Assembly: GCF_030382115.1 (NCBI RefSeq)
Contig: NZ_JAUDRJ010000003.1
Coordinates: 5,504,319-5,544,563, forward strand
From: Nostoc sp. GT001
GTDB taxonomy: Bacteria; Cyanobacteriota; Cyanobacteriia; Cyanobacteriales; Nostocaceae
Reading direction: 5' to 3'
Length of the DNA: 40,245 nucleotides
Shown: positions 1 through 9,683 of the stretch, piece after piece
How positions within the stretch are numbered: position 1 is the first letter of the stretch
Layout of the letters: each line of letters starts with the position of its first letter
The notes under the pieces: model-generated
What the model was told of the DNA's origin: nothing
The model's database searches: none
Seen by the model: only the letters and a program-made list of their open reading frames with translations
Position numbers and translations under genes: made by a program

Positions 1-69
1 CGGTGAATTCCGAAAAGGTAATTCACTAATTTTGCCTGCAAATGTTAATTTTATTTCAGAGCGATCGCA

Positions 70-1176
70 ATGAAGACACTTCCGATTAGTAGATACAGAT
101 TTTTCCAAAAGCTCCAGCCCCTACCTTTGTTGAAAAAAATCACTGGTAAGTCGGTTACTGGTTGTTTACAAGTGTTTAGCACATCAGGCTCTTGGTCAAT
201 ATATGTAGATGAGGGGAAACTAATTTATGCCAGCTACTCAGAGAAAATGTTTGAGCCGCTTTACAGAAATTTGCAACGCTTGAGCGAGCAAATTTCTACT
301 CTCCCTGACGGAATCAAAGATCAGGTGCGGGCGATATTTGAAACTGGTATTGAAAATCAGGCAATACCGAACCCAGATTATCTGGCTATTTGTTGGTTAG
401 TCAATCAGAAATATATCAGTTCTTCTCAAGCAGCAATGCTAATAGAGCAATTGGCGCTAGAAGTTCTAGAGTCATTTCTGAATTTAGAGGAGGGAAGCTA
501 TGAATTTATTCCTGAGAGTTTTCTGGATGATATGCCAAAATTTTGTCATCTAAATGTTCGTTTATTAGTTGAACGATGTTTAACGCCCCAAAATGTTCGC
601 GTTAGCGTCTCTGAAAGAGAAGCGGGTTATCGTCAAACATCGCCAAATTATCAATCGCATACCTCACAATTTTTCCAAATAAATGAGCTACAATCTAAAG
701 CCAAAACTACGCCAAAGTTACCTAAAATAAACGGCTATAAGCCAGCAACCTACTCGATTAATACTAATGAACACAGAGGTCAGCAAATCATCCAACCGCC
801 TGCTGACAGAAAAATCTACACAATCTTGTGTATTGATGACAGTCCTACAGTATTGAATGCTATTAAAAGTTATTTAGATGAGCAAACCTTTTCCGTTATC
901 GGAGTCACTGATTCTTTAAAAGCTTTAATGCAGATTATCCGTATAAAACCCGACATAATTTTGTTGGATATATCAATGCCTAATCTCGATGGATATGAAC
1001 TCTGCTCTTTGCTGCGTAAACACTCATATTTTAAAAATACACCTGTGATTATGGTGTCAGAAAAAGTAGGATTCCTAGATAGAGCTAAAGCTAAGATGGT
1101 GAGAGCATCAGGCTATTTAACCAAGCCTTTTAAACAAGGAGATTTACTAAAAGTCATTTTTCAACATATTGTTTAA
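70..1176 (+). CDS. PatA-like response regulator (PATAN domain plus REC)
   Basis: 368 aa. Residues about 10-180 resemble the PATAN/DUF4388 domain of cyanobacterial PatA-family regulators, and residues about 250-368 are a phosphoreceiver domain. Receiver residues visible: acidic pair D256-D257, phosphoacceptor D300 (LLDISMPNLDG) and K352 (LTKPF), so it should be phosphorylatable. There is no DNA-binding domain. In Anabaena, PatA acts in heterocyst patterning, and relatives such as PixG head phototaxis operons; that role is family knowledge only. Here it is an orphan: no CheW, MCP or CheA gene follows, and the next gene is on the other strand. The linker (about 190-245) is low-complexity and polar. 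A HIP1 octamer sits directly before the ATG, and no clear Shine-Dalgarno is seen. Confident in family, not in pathway. Confidence 0.85.
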   Translation: MKTLPISRYRFFQKLQPLPLLKKITGKSVTGCLQVFSTSGSWSIYVDEGKLIYASYSEKMFEPLYRNLQRLSEQISTLPDGIKDQVRAIFETGIENQAIPNPDYLAICWLVNQKYISSSQAAMLIEQLALEVLESFLNLEEGSYEFIPESFLDDMPKFCHLNVRLLVERCLTPQNVRVSVSEREAGYRQTSPNYQSHTSQFFQINELQSKAKTTPKLPKINGYKPATYSINTNEHRGQQIIQPPADRKIYTILCIDDSPTVLNAIKSYLDEQTFSVIGVTDSLKALMQIIRIKPDIILLDISMPNLDGYELCSLLRKHSYFKNTPVIMVSEKVGFLDRAKAKMVRASGYLTKPFKQGDLLKVIFQHIV

Positions 1177-1553
1177 TTTCCTAATATAGCAAGTCACTCC
1201 ATTTAAACAGCCTATTATTTTAGATATTTAAGGTTGAATATTATCTGCGTCACTATCATTATAGTTATAGAATATTGTCTGAGTCAGTGAGAATTAATCA
1301 TTCTCTTATAAAGGCAGATTAATACAGCATAATTCTGAATTCAGGAGAAAAATACGCTTTATACCTGGGTAAAAGATTTAGCTTGTGTACCTCACCAACT
1401 TGAAATCTGCTACACAAGTTGTTAACAGTGACAAATAATCAGTTAAGGGATTCCCAAATAAAAAAATATACAACTATTTATTGTGGGGTGGGCGACACGA
1501 TAGCCCATAGTCAAAGGCGGGCAAGATGCCCACCCCACAAGATTGGATAATTT
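1177..1553. other. Intergenic spacer with a 13-bp hairpin repeat
   Basis: No coding sequence recognised. A perfect 13-bp inverted repeat lies at 1481-1493 and 1528-1540 (TTGTGGGGTGGGC / GCCCACCCCACAA). Its right arm plus flank (1516-1540) recurs, reverse-complemented and identical over 25 nt, at 9791-9815. This is a dispersed repeat of the kind common in Nostocales. It lies between convergent genes, so a terminator role is possible, but no T-run follows. Confidence 0.6.
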
Positions 1554-1924
1554 ATACCAATTTGAAAAAAGAATGCGACAAATAGACCATTTGTAGAGAC
1601 GCGATGAATCGCATCTTTAGCCAAGCATGTATTGCAATAATTAATTGAATTGCTATTATTTCTTGTAATATCATGTCCGCTTGATTGCTTATTAAACCCG
1701 AAGAACCCCACCCCCGCCAAAGCTACGCTTTGTCTCCCCTCCCGAAGAGCGGGGAGGGGATTAAGGGGAGCCAGTGCGGTCTTCTCCCAAGGGGAGACGC
1801 CAAGGGCGATGGGGTCTCCCCAAGTGGAGCATCTGGCGTGTGGGGTGCAATGACTGTGGTTAGCATAACTAATTATGCGGACATGATATAAGTCCCTAAT
1901 GTACATCTTTTTTAAAATTGGTAT
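1554..1924. mobile_element. MITE-like element with IS630-style ends (outer of a nested pair)
   Basis: Terminal inverted repeats at 1554-1572 (ATACCAATTTGAAAAAAGA) and 1906-1924 match at 18 of 19 positions and carry terminal TA, as expected for TA-targeting IS630/Tc1-mariner elements. There is no transposase inside. The TACCAATT tip matches the ends of the IS630 remnant at 16094-16784. Inside lie a hairpin repeat (1578-1643) also found reversed at 13571-13643, and a second MITE at 1668-1889. Boundaries come from reading the inverted repeats only. Confidence 0.6.
1668..1889. mobile_element. MITE-like element, ATATCATGTCCGC ends, copy 1 (nested)
   Basis: Perfect 13-bp terminal inverted repeats: ATATCATGTCCGC at 1668-1680 and its reverse complement at 1877-1889. 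The 222-bp body has no credible gene. About 80 bp next to the left end (starting TTGATTGCTTATTAAACCCG) match, nearly base for base, the reverse complement of the interior of the element at 28343-28481, so the two are the same family. The remainder holds G/C-rich hairpin sequence and differs from copy 2. Confidence 0.7.
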
Positions 1925-1957
1925 TAGTTACAAGCCCTAACCTAAAAGTCAGTAGGG

Positions 1958-4543
1958 TTATTTTTCCTGAAATGTCCAGACTCCTTCATCCCAATCTGAT
2001 TCTGTTGGGGGTGATTGTAACCAATGCTGACAACGCAACAGATGCAACATAGCAGCTTTGTCCTGGCTGTCTGCTGCCAAAACATTAGCAAATTCAGCCC
2101 TGGCACGAGAAAACTGCCGCTGGAGGTAATACTCACGCCCTTTATGATAGTGTTCAATCACTTGCAATTTTTCGCTTTCAATCGGATTTGAACGCAAACC
2201 CAGTAATTCGTATATGGCTACTGGTTCGTTTCTACCCTTGACACGAATGTAATCTAGTTCCCTAGCCCAAATGTTTTCTTGGCATGGTTTAAAAGTGTTA
2301 TGGCTAATAATAATATCGCAACCATACTGTTTACTAACACTTTCTAATCGGGAGCCAAGATTAACGCCATCGCCAATGGCTGTAAATTCCATCCGTTTAC
2401 TAGAGCCAATATTCCCGCTAATCACGGTATCTGAGTTGATGCCAATGCCAATTTTAATTCTGGGCTTATCATCTGTATGGCGACGTTGATTAAATTCGTG
2501 TAGGCGATGGCGCATTTCTAAGGATGTTTGTACTGCCATCCAAGCGTGTTCTTCTAATGGTAGAGGAGAACCAAACACAGCCATGATGGCGTCGCCGATG
2601 TATTTATCAAGAGTGCCTTTATGTTTAAAGACTGCCTCCACCATTGATTCAAAATATTCATTGAGCATACTCACCACTTCTTCTGCTTCCAAGTTTTCTG
2701 TTAATGTGGTGTAGCCGCGAATATCGGAAAATAATATTGAAACTTCTTTGCGATCGCCTCCTAGTTTAGCATCATCTAATTTCAGCAATTCTTCGGCTAA
2801 TTCCTGGGTCATGTAGCGGTACATTGTACTCTTGAGCCGCTTTTCATCACTAATATCTTCCATCACCACCAGCGCCCCACGGACTTGCTCTTGGTCGCTA
2901 GCATCGGCAATTGTGTTAATCGATAAATTAATACTATGCTGTTCTGTACCAGTGCTTAAAAGTGTGCGATCTGGGTAATATTGCTGCCGGCCTTTTAAGT
3001 CAACTGCATGTAAAGCATCCTGATACCACTTGCTAAAGTCGCCTTCTTTGATGCCAATGACATCATTAACTAATTTACCTTCTAAACGGTCATCTACTCC
3101 CAATCCTAGTAAACGTTGGGCGCTTTCATTGGCGGCGATAATTAACCCAGTTTTATCAGTGGAAACCACTCCATTGGAAAGACTACGCAGAATATCCCGT
3201 TGCATTTGTTCTTGTTGCTTGACTGTGGCAAACAACTGAGCATTTTGCAGCGCGACTCCCGCTTGAATATTAAAAGCTTCCATGAACTCTTCATCGTTGC
3301 GGTCAAAGCTAGCTTGGAAGCAGTCAGGAGCTTTAGGCCAATCCGCTGGATTATAAGGTGGAAAATCCCCGGATTTCTTTTTATTTACGAGTTGGGTAAC
3401 GCCAATCAGTTGTTGATCGGCATTAAATACTGGCATACAAAGTAAGCTACAGGTGCGATAGCCATTTTGCTGGTCTAGTTTTTGGGCTGTCTCTGAGTCA
3501 GGATCGTAGTACAAATCAAAGCCAATATTTAACTTTTTGCCAGAAGCCGCGACTATGCCAGCAAAACCTTTACCTACGGGGACTCGTAACTCTTTCGTTG
3601 AACCATCATCCTGAGTGATTTTCGTCCACAATTCATGACGATCGCGGTCTATCAACCATAGTGTACTGCGATCGGCATTCATCAGTTCTTTGGCTTCATC
3701 CATCACCCGTTTCAGGGTATCTTCTAAGTCGAGACTACTTTGAGAGAGAGACTTAATCGCCTTCATCAGCGCCGCCACTGCTCTTTGTTTTTGGGTAGCT
3801 ACATAAAAAGAGCGCGAGGACTCTAAAATCAGGCAAATCGAAGGGGCAAATTCTTGAAATAATTGTTCGTCAGCACTGGTGAAACCTTTAGTATCAATGC
3901 GCTCTGCAAGTGGAGCATCGTGATTATTTTTAGATTTTAATTTATTCAGTAATTGTACTACTGCAACTAATTGCCCATGTTCATTTAAGAGTGGCAAAGC
4001 TAGCATGGTGTAGGTGCGATAGCCAGTTCTCTTTTCTTGTTCTTGGGCAAAATGCGATCGCGGATCGTTATAGAAATCAAAGGGGATATTAATAACTTCT
4101 TTAAAAGTGGCAACTTCACCACCAATGCCTTTATTAGCCGGGATGCGAATTTCTAAAGAGCGACCGCCCTCACCCTCAGCTAAAATTGACCAAAGTTCTT
4201 GCTTTTCTTCATCCAATAAAAATATCGTCGTCCGGTCTGCCCCCAGTAATTCCCCGGTTTTCAAGGTAATCGAATGCAACATTTCTTGCAGAATGGTTTC
4301 AAACCCCTGAGAATCGAGCATTGATAGGGTTTGATGAACAATCTGTAATTTTTGCTCAACATCCTGAACCACCTGTTTAAAAGTATCCTGAGTCAGGGGA
4401 GCAAGAAACGTAGAAAAAGTTCCTTGTCTTGTGGCAAGAGCACCCACAGGAGCAGATTTTGCTGGTAATTCGAGGTTTTCTTGGTTGTGAACACTAATAA
4501 TCACATCAGTGGTCTCCCCACAACTTCCTTGATACGCTGACAT
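1958..4543 (-). CDS. cyaB: CyaB-type class III adenylate cyclase (GAF-GAF-PAS-cyclase)
   Basis: 861 aa; makes cAMP from ATP. Domain order: GAF-A about 75-245, GAF-B about 265-445, PAS about 448-570, class III cyclase about 595-785, then a short TPR-like tail. Catalytic residues are all visible: metal aspartates D607 (LFSDIRGYT) and D651 (YIGDAIMAVFG), purine-specifying K647 and T721 (EFTAIGDG), and transition-state N728 and R732. K plus T indicates ATP rather than GTP. In Anabaena CyaB1/CyaB2 the GAF tandem binds cAMP and activates the enzyme by positive feedback. Length and GAF-B wording (NADRSTLWLIDRDRHELW) agree closely with that pair, but I cannot tell B1 from B2. No transmembrane segment. 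It is monocistronic, with a long divergent spacer upstream. Confidence 0.93.
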   Translation of the reverse strand: MSAYQGSCGETTDVIISVHNQENLELPAKSAPVGALATRQGTFSTFLAPLTQDTFKQVVQDVEQKLQIVHQTLSMLDSQGFETILQEMLHSITLKTGELLGADRTTIFLLDEEKQELWSILAEGEGGRSLEIRIPANKGIGGEVATFKEVINIPFDFYNDPRSHFAQEQEKRTGYRTYTMLALPLLNEHGQLVAVVQLLNKLKSKNNHDAPLAERIDTKGFTSADEQLFQEFAPSICLILESSRSFYVATQKQRAVAALMKAIKSLSQSSLDLEDTLKRVMDEAKELMNADRSTLWLIDRDRHELWTKITQDDGSTKELRVPVGKGFAGIVAASGKKLNIGFDLYYDPDSETAQKLDQQNGYRTCSLLCMPVFNADQQLIGVTQLVNKKKSGDFPPYNPADWPKAPDCFQASFDRNDEEFMEAFNIQAGVALQNAQLFATVKQQEQMQRDILRSLSNGVVSTDKTGLIIAANESAQRLLGLGVDDRLEGKLVNDVIGIKEGDFSKWYQDALHAVDLKGRQQYYPDRTLLSTGTEQHSINLSINTIADASDQEQVRGALVVMEDISDEKRLKSTMYRYMTQELAEELLKLDDAKLGGDRKEVSILFSDIRGYTTLTENLEAEEVVSMLNEYFESMVEAVFKHKGTLDKYIGDAIMAVFGSPLPLEEHAWMAVQTSLEMRHRLHEFNQRRHTDDKPRIKIGIGINSDTVISGNIGSSKRMEFTAIGDGVNLGSRLESVSKQYGCDIIISHNTFKPCQENIWARELDYIRVKGRNEPVAIYELLGLRSNPIESEKLQVIEHYHKGREYYLQRQFSRARAEFANVLAADSQDKAAMLHLLRCQHWLQSPPTESDWDEGVWTFQEK

Positions 4544-5216
4544 AACTGGTATTTTATATAACAGAATGAGGTTTTAGATTTAACAATGAGATTAAATTTA
4601 TGTAAGTGGTGTTAAAAGCAACAATTGCTCGACATTATCCATAGTTTAATCGCTTGTTTAGCCAGCGTCATCCTGTGAATAAACGCTCAAGCTGATTACC
4701 AACAAGCATGGCTTGACCAAAACCCCTTCCCAGTGGTGAATACAGATGATAAATAGAGGGTTAGACCCCTCATGTAAACGAGAAAACAATGTTTTCCGCA
4801 GGAGATTGATTGTTAGTGTTGCGTTGTAAGATTTTGCAAGGTAACACTAATGAGCATTGCTGTATCCGTAGAGTATAGTCAATTTATTTGAAAATGGCTG
4901 TATTTCGTAAGTAATTATACGCAATTCCTATATTCAACTGCGATCGCTTCCTGTCGCAGATATGTCAGCCTGAAAAAAAAGTGCTGAGTAACAAATACTG
5001 AACCCGCAGATCCCCGACTTCTCAAATAAGTCGGGGATCTTGTTGATCGCAAATGATTTAGGATTCCTATAGATATTAATTTTATACAGATAAAGTTAAT
5101 TAAAAATATTAAGCACAATAGCATTTCAGCCAAACATAAATATAAAATCAGATTCAATCTTTGGGTTTAACCCAAGATGTAATATTCACCCGATTGAAAT
5201 CCACAGGATTATTTTA
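4544..5216. other. Divergent intergenic region between cyaB and an exported-protein gene
   Basis: About 670 bp with no credible gene. It must hold the promoters of both flanking genes, but I see no operator I can name. It contains the perfect hairpin repeat at 5008-5040 listed separately. The sequence after that hairpin (about 5040-5070) resembles the stretch at about 16050-16085, so the repeat extends beyond the stem. Confidence 0.5.
5008..5040. repeat. 13-bp perfect hairpin repeat (AGATCCCCGACTT family)
   Basis: Arms AGATCCCCGACTT (5008-5020) and AAGTCGGGGATCT (5028-5040) pair perfectly across a 7-nt loop. The identical stem with a different 7-nt loop occurs at 31010-31042. Here it lies between divergent genes, so it terminates neither of them; it is better viewed as a REP-like repeat. 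Confidence 0.75.
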
Positions 5217-6110
5217 ATGAGAAAATTAAAGACTCAAGTATTTTTAGGCTTGACAGGCGCATTTTTGGCAGTCGGATATTCCAGTTTGCTAGCTACAGAA
5301 ATTCCCATACAGAGTACATCAAACCTCAGAAAGGATTTATTAGCGCAATTAGAAACTAATCCAAATGTCAATGAGTATCTGGAGAAAAATAAACCAGAAA
5401 GTTATCAAGCTCTAAAAAGGCAGTTAGATACAGCTATTGAGGATGCAAAAAGACCCAGTGAAGAGAAAGTAATAAAAAATCTTTGGTCATTGTCAAAAAC
5501 TAATCCTCAAATAAAGTGGAGAGAAAATAACGGCAAAATTGAATATCTGATGGCGAGTTGGAAATATGTCAAAAACCCAACCGAGGATTGGAAAGTAGGT
5601 ATAAAAAAAAGTATAGAAGCACGGACTTGGTTAACAGCCGTTCCTCAAGTTAAGGAATTTTGTCAAAATTGTAAGGGGATCGGTATAGATATTCCCGGTA
5701 ATATTATGCTTTCTCTGAGGTTACAGCAGTATTTAGGCTTAATTTTAAATAGAAATTCAAATAAGACGCATTTTGTCGAAATGTGGGTGAAAGCTGAGGA
5801 TTTAAGTAGACCATGTGTCGATCCAGAAATTAATGATTCTAGTTGTAATGTTTTTAATATACCGATTCCTGCTAGTTATCCGATTTTGCAAGAGATATAC
5901 ACAAGTTCTTATGCCGTTGCTAGTCAAGAAAATTATCCTTGGACAGGTTTAGGTTACACCTATGATTGGGGAAATCCGAAAAAACCTCGTGAAGGGGCTA
6001 GTGAGTTTCTGATCGACGGAACTAAAGAAAAACCGATAGAAATAGAAGTTGTTTCAGTCACAGCTACGAAAGAATATTGTAATAATCAATATTTAACGCT
6101 AAAAGATTAG
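5217..6110 (+). CDS. Exported protein of unknown function
   Basis: 297 aa; I do not recognise the family. Residues 1 to about 27 form a typical signal peptide: positive MRKLK, then a hydrophobic run, with likely cleavage near SLLA/TE. The mature part is lysine-rich and charged in its first third. It contains five cysteines after the signal: a CxxC-like pair (FCQNC) and three more in the C-terminal half (RPCVD, SSCNV, EYCNN), which could form periplasmic disulfides. The start is ATG at 5217. The gene ends 12 bp before a short-chain dehydrogenase on the same strand, so the two may be co-transcribed, though no functional link is obvious. Codon use looks normal and AT-rich. Confidence 0.7.
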   Translation: MRKLKTQVFLGLTGAFLAVGYSSLLATEIPIQSTSNLRKDLLAQLETNPNVNEYLEKNKPESYQALKRQLDTAIEDAKRPSEEKVIKNLWSLSKTNPQIKWRENNGKIEYLMASWKYVKNPTEDWKVGIKKSIEARTWLTAVPQVKEFCQNCKGIGIDIPGNIMLSLRLQQYLGLILNRNSNKTHFVEMWVKAEDLSRPCVDPEINDSSCNVFNIPIPASYPILQEIYTSSYAVASQENYPWTGLGYTYDWGNPKKPREGASEFLIDGTKEKPIEIEVVSVTATKEYCNNQYLTLKD

Positions 6111-6122
6111 AAATGAGCGCTC

Positions 6123-7097
6123 ATGAAACATCTTGAAGGTAAAGTGGCTTTAGTAACAGGTGCTACGCGGGGAATTGGTAGGGGAATTGCCATTGGCCTT
6201 GGTGAAGCAGGTGCAACTGTATACATCACGGGTCGCAGCCTCAACTCCTCTAATGATGGGGTTTCAGGAAGTCTTAGTGAAACGAAATCAGCCATTGAGG
6301 AAGTCGGTGGTGTATGCATTCCCGTCCAAGTCGACCACAGCGAGGATGAGCAGGTGCGTTTGCTTTTCGATCGCATTCAAGATGAGCAAAATGGCCAACT
6401 CGACCTACTGGTAAATAATGCTTACTCAGGAGTTCAGGCATTAAAAGACGCTCAGGGACAGCCCTTTTGGGATTCTGAACCAAGTCTTTGGGATGCTAGC
6501 AACAACGTTGGGCTTCGCAGCCACTATGTTGCGAGTGTTTTTGCGGCTCGGATGATGACTAAGCGTAACTCTGGACTCATTTGCACCATTTCCTCATGGG
6601 GTGGGATGTCTTATATCTTTGATACAGCTTATGGTGTTGGTAAAGCAGCTTGCGATCGCCTAGCTGCTAATATGGCTGTTGAGTTAAAGCCCTATAATGT
6701 CACTTCTGTTTCAATTTGGCCAGGTATTGTTGGTACTGAGCTTTTTTCCCGTTTTGCTTCGGAAATGAATCAAACCAATGCTACTGAAAATAATTTCTCA
6801 TTTTTAAGCGATCGCTACAACTGGGAAACTCCCTTATTTACTGGACGAGCGATCGCTGCACTTGCTGGTGAGCCAAATATAATCCGCCGTACAGGGCGTG
6901 TACAGATTGTTGCTGAACTGGCTAAGAAATATAATCTTGTAGATGAAAATGGCTATCAGCCCGCATCCCTACGCTCTCTGCGTTTTGTGCTGCCGGCTGC
7001 ATTGCCTCTACTGAGAAAGTACTCATGGCTCATACCTGATATTAAACTGCCGTGGTCGCTGCTATTATTGAATGCCCTCGGTTCGCCTAAAATTTAA
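6123..7097 (+). CDS. Short-chain dehydrogenase/reductase, DHRS1-like
   Basis: 324 aa, a Rossmann-fold NAD(P)-dependent oxidoreductase. The cofactor motif TGATRGIG is at 12-19, NNAY at 98-101, the catalytic serine in ISSWGG (about 157-158), and the active-site pair Y170/K174 (YGVGK). All catalytic residues are present. R16 after the glycine motif and the ITGR segment suggest NADP(H), by inference. The long C-terminal extension past about residue 260 and the overall wording resemble the DHRS1 (SDR19C) subgroup. The substrate is unknown. It begins 12 bp after the exported-protein gene; GAGCGCTC, a perfect 8-bp palindrome, lies across the spacer. No convincing Shine-Dalgarno. Confidence 0.85.
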   Translation: MKHLEGKVALVTGATRGIGRGIAIGLGEAGATVYITGRSLNSSNDGVSGSLSETKSAIEEVGGVCIPVQVDHSEDEQVRLLFDRIQDEQNGQLDLLVNNAYSGVQALKDAQGQPFWDSEPSLWDASNNVGLRSHYVASVFAARMMTKRNSGLICTISSWGGMSYIFDTAYGVGKAACDRLAANMAVELKPYNVTSVSIWPGIVGTELFSRFASEMNQTNATENNFSFLSDRYNWETPLFTGRAIAALAGEPNIIRRTGRVQIVAELAKKYNLVDENGYQPASLRSLRFVLPAALPLLRKYSWLIPDIKLPWSLLLLNALGSPKI

Positions 7098-7200
7098 TGC
7101 CCAATATGCAAATTTTGTCACCCCTTTAGCAAACAAGCTGTTTGAGATCGTAAAACTTTGTATCCTGAATTAATAGGTCTTAATAGTTCTTTTAAAACTG

Positions 7201-9540
7201 GTGCAAGAAGATTTTCGGTTAATTGTTGATTTAGTTTTAGTTCTAGGCGTTGCAGCCTGTGGCGGACTATTGGCGGCACTTTTGCAACAACCCGTGCTGC
7301 TGGGATATCTTATTGGCGGGATAGTCATTGGGCCAACGGGACTGGGATTGATTAAAGAACTGATTCAAGTAGAGACTCTGGCACAGTTCGGGGTAGCCTT
7401 TTTGTTATTCGCCTTGGGTGTGGAATTTTCCTTTGCGGAACTCAAGAAGGTAAAAGCGATCGCTCTTGGTGGAGGTGGACTCCAGATTGCTTTGACGATT
7501 TTGGTCACGGTTTTAGTATGCGGGTTAAGCGGAGCCTGGGGAGCCTTACCTGCTAAGGGGATGTTTTTAGGGTGTATTCTGTCCCTGTCTTCCACAGCAG
7601 TTGTCCTCAAGTGCTTGATGGAGCGCAATGAAACAGAAACGCCCCACGGGCAAGTGATGCTCGGAATTTTAGTTGTCCAGGACTTGGCACTGGGACTAAT
7701 GTTAGCAGTCTTACCAGCCCTCAACCAACCAGCAGAAACTATTGGCATTGCTGTCCTAACAGCGCTAGCTTCGATTGCTTTATTTGCTGCTGGGGCTATA
7801 GCTGCGGGGATTTGGCTGATACCGCCTTTGTTGCAACTGCTAGCCCGTACCGAAAGTAAAGAACTATTTTTATTAGGGGTTGTAGCCCTGTGTTTGGGCA
7901 TTGCCCTGTTGACAGAGCATTTGGGACTGTCCATTGAAATGGGGGCATTTGTCGCGGGTTTGATGATTTCTGAGGTAGAGTACGCCGACCAAACCCTGAC
8001 TTATGTCGAACCACTGCGAGATATCTTTGCCAGTTTGTTTTTTGCCGCCATTGGGATGTTAATTGACCCAGTGTTTTTGTGGAACAACCTGGAATTAATT
8101 TTGGGATTGGTGACACTAGTTTTCTTGGGTAAATTTTTGATTATCACGCCCTTAGTGAAACTGTTCCGCTATCCTTTGAAAACAGCCATAATTGCTGGTT
8201 TAGGATTGGCGCAAATTGGGGAATTTTCCTTTGTTCTCGCTAGTGAAGGGCAGTCTTTGGGGCTGGTGTCTCGACAAATATACTTATTAATTTTGGGAAC
8301 CACCGCAGTTACTCTGATGCTTACTCCCTTTGTATTGCGGTTAGTGCCATTTTTATTTAACTTTGCCGAATCAATGCCCTGGTTGAAACCGTACTTAGAA
8401 GAAGATGAGGCGCGGGATGTATCGGAAGATTTGCCCTTCAAAGACCATGTAGTTGTTTGTGGCTATGGGCGAGTCGGCAAGAATTTGGTGAAGTTGTTGC
8501 AGCAACATGACCTACCTGTGGTAGTTATCGACCAATCAGAGAGTAGAATTCAGCAGTTGCGTGAGGCTGGGGTATCTTATGTTTATGGCAATTGCGTCAG
8601 TTTACACGTTCTGGAAACCGCCGGGGTGAATCACGCCAAAGGAATGGCGATCGCACTTCCTGACCCTATGAGTACCCGTCTTTGTTTGAAACGCGCTTTG
8701 GAATTGTGCCCAGAATTAGATTTGGTTGTCCGTGCTACCCAGGATAAAAATATTGAGGTGCTGTATCAATTGGGAGCCAGGGAAGTTGTGCAACCAGAGT
8801 TTGAAGCCAGCTTAGAAATGGCAACCTATTTATTAACTGGCTTAGGCTTGTTGTCGCCACCTGTCGTACAACGAGAAATGCAGCAAATCCGCAACGATCA
8901 TTACTTAGATTTGCGCCCAGAGCGCTCTGCAACTGAAGTTGCTCGTGATTTGCGCCAAGCTACGCGCGATTTAAATCAGCGCTGGTATCCTTTACCATCC
9001 AATTCGCCCTTAATTGGTATGAGCATAGAAGAAGCGGATATGCGCTATTTAACAGGAGTGAGTTTGATGGCGATTCGCCGCGCTAACGGCGAAGAAATTG
9101 ATTATCCCAACAATCAAACCAAATTGGCAGAAGGCGATCGCTTGTTAGTAGTAGGGGCTGATGAAGAACTAGCAGCTTTGGCAGAATTTGCCAAGGGACA
9201 AGCGGCTGTTCCCGGAGAAAATAGTGCTTGTCAGTGGGTTACAGTCAATGCAGATGCACCAACACTAGGTAAAACCCTTGCAGATTTAGATATCGCCAAG
9301 CAATTTGGAGTACAGGTACAGGCGATCCGGCGAGATGGTAAATTTATCCGCTATCCTGATGGCGGCATGGATTTGCGAGTCGGCGACCAAGTATTATTAT
9401 GTGGTGGCTTGACAGGTTTGAGTCAACTAGAACAGTTATTTGCGATCGCTAGTTCAGTACCCCTTTCGATCCCAGTGCTGAAAGCTGGTGAGGCAGAAAC
9501 GCTCAAAGACTTTCTACCTGCGGATAGTGTGACTGATTAA
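7201..9540 (+). CDS. KefB-type CPA2 cation/proton antiporter with RCK domains
   Basis: 779 aa. Residues 1-390 form a polytopic Na+/H+-exchanger-type domain of about 12 membrane helices, with the conserved transport aspartate D161 in VVQDLALG. Residues about 413-540 are a TrkA-N/RCK Rossmann domain (GYGRVG, 421-426) with an acidic residue ending strand 2 (VVVID). Two TrkA-C domains follow at about 595-670 and 685-770. Family members exchange K+ or Na+ for protons across a membrane, gated by nucleotide binding to RCK. Having two TrkA-C copies is common in cyanobacterial CPA2 proteins. The start codon is GTG at 7201, just before the first hydrophobic helix. The ion cannot be assigned from sequence. 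It appears monocistronic. Confidence 0.9.
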   Translation: MQEDFRLIVDLVLVLGVAACGGLLAALLQQPVLLGYLIGGIVIGPTGLGLIKELIQVETLAQFGVAFLLFALGVEFSFAELKKVKAIALGGGGLQIALTILVTVLVCGLSGAWGALPAKGMFLGCILSLSSTAVVLKCLMERNETETPHGQVMLGILVVQDLALGLMLAVLPALNQPAETIGIAVLTALASIALFAAGAIAAGIWLIPPLLQLLARTESKELFLLGVVALCLGIALLTEHLGLSIEMGAFVAGLMISEVEYADQTLTYVEPLRDIFASLFFAAIGMLIDPVFLWNNLELILGLVTLVFLGKFLIITPLVKLFRYPLKTAIIAGLGLAQIGEFSFVLASEGQSLGLVSRQIYLLILGTTAVTLMLTPFVLRLVPFLFNFAESMPWLKPYLEEDEARDVSEDLPFKDHVVVCGYGRVGKNLVKLLQQHDLPVVVIDQSESRIQQLREAGVSYVYGNCVSLHVLETAGVNHAKGMAIALPDPMSTRLCLKRALELCPELDLVVRATQDKNIEVLYQLGAREVVQPEFEASLEMATYLLTGLGLLSPPVVQREMQQIRNDHYLDLRPERSATEVARDLRQATRDLNQRWYPLPSNSPLIGMSIEEADMRYLTGVSLMAIRRANGEEIDYPNNQTKLAEGDRLLVVGADEELAALAEFAKGQAAVPGENSACQWVTVNADAPTLGKTLADLDIAKQFGVQVQAIRRDGKFIRYPDGGMDLRVGDQVLLCGGLTGLSQLEQLFAIASSVPLSIPVLKAGEAETLKDFLPADSVTD

Positions 9541-9683
9541 GCTTTAAGACTCTGCAAGCTAAGTGGCTCAATATAGCGATCGCGCCTTTGGGATGGTAGT
9601 GATTTGGCTATTTGGGGTGCTTTTTCATATTCTTTTAGGATAATAAGCTAAAAAACATCTCATTTGCATAATCGAATTAAATA

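Noticed and set aside
1650..1906. Overlapping ORFs of 67-131 codons on both strands
   Set aside because: They lie entirely within the nested MITE-like sequences and have no gene-like features.
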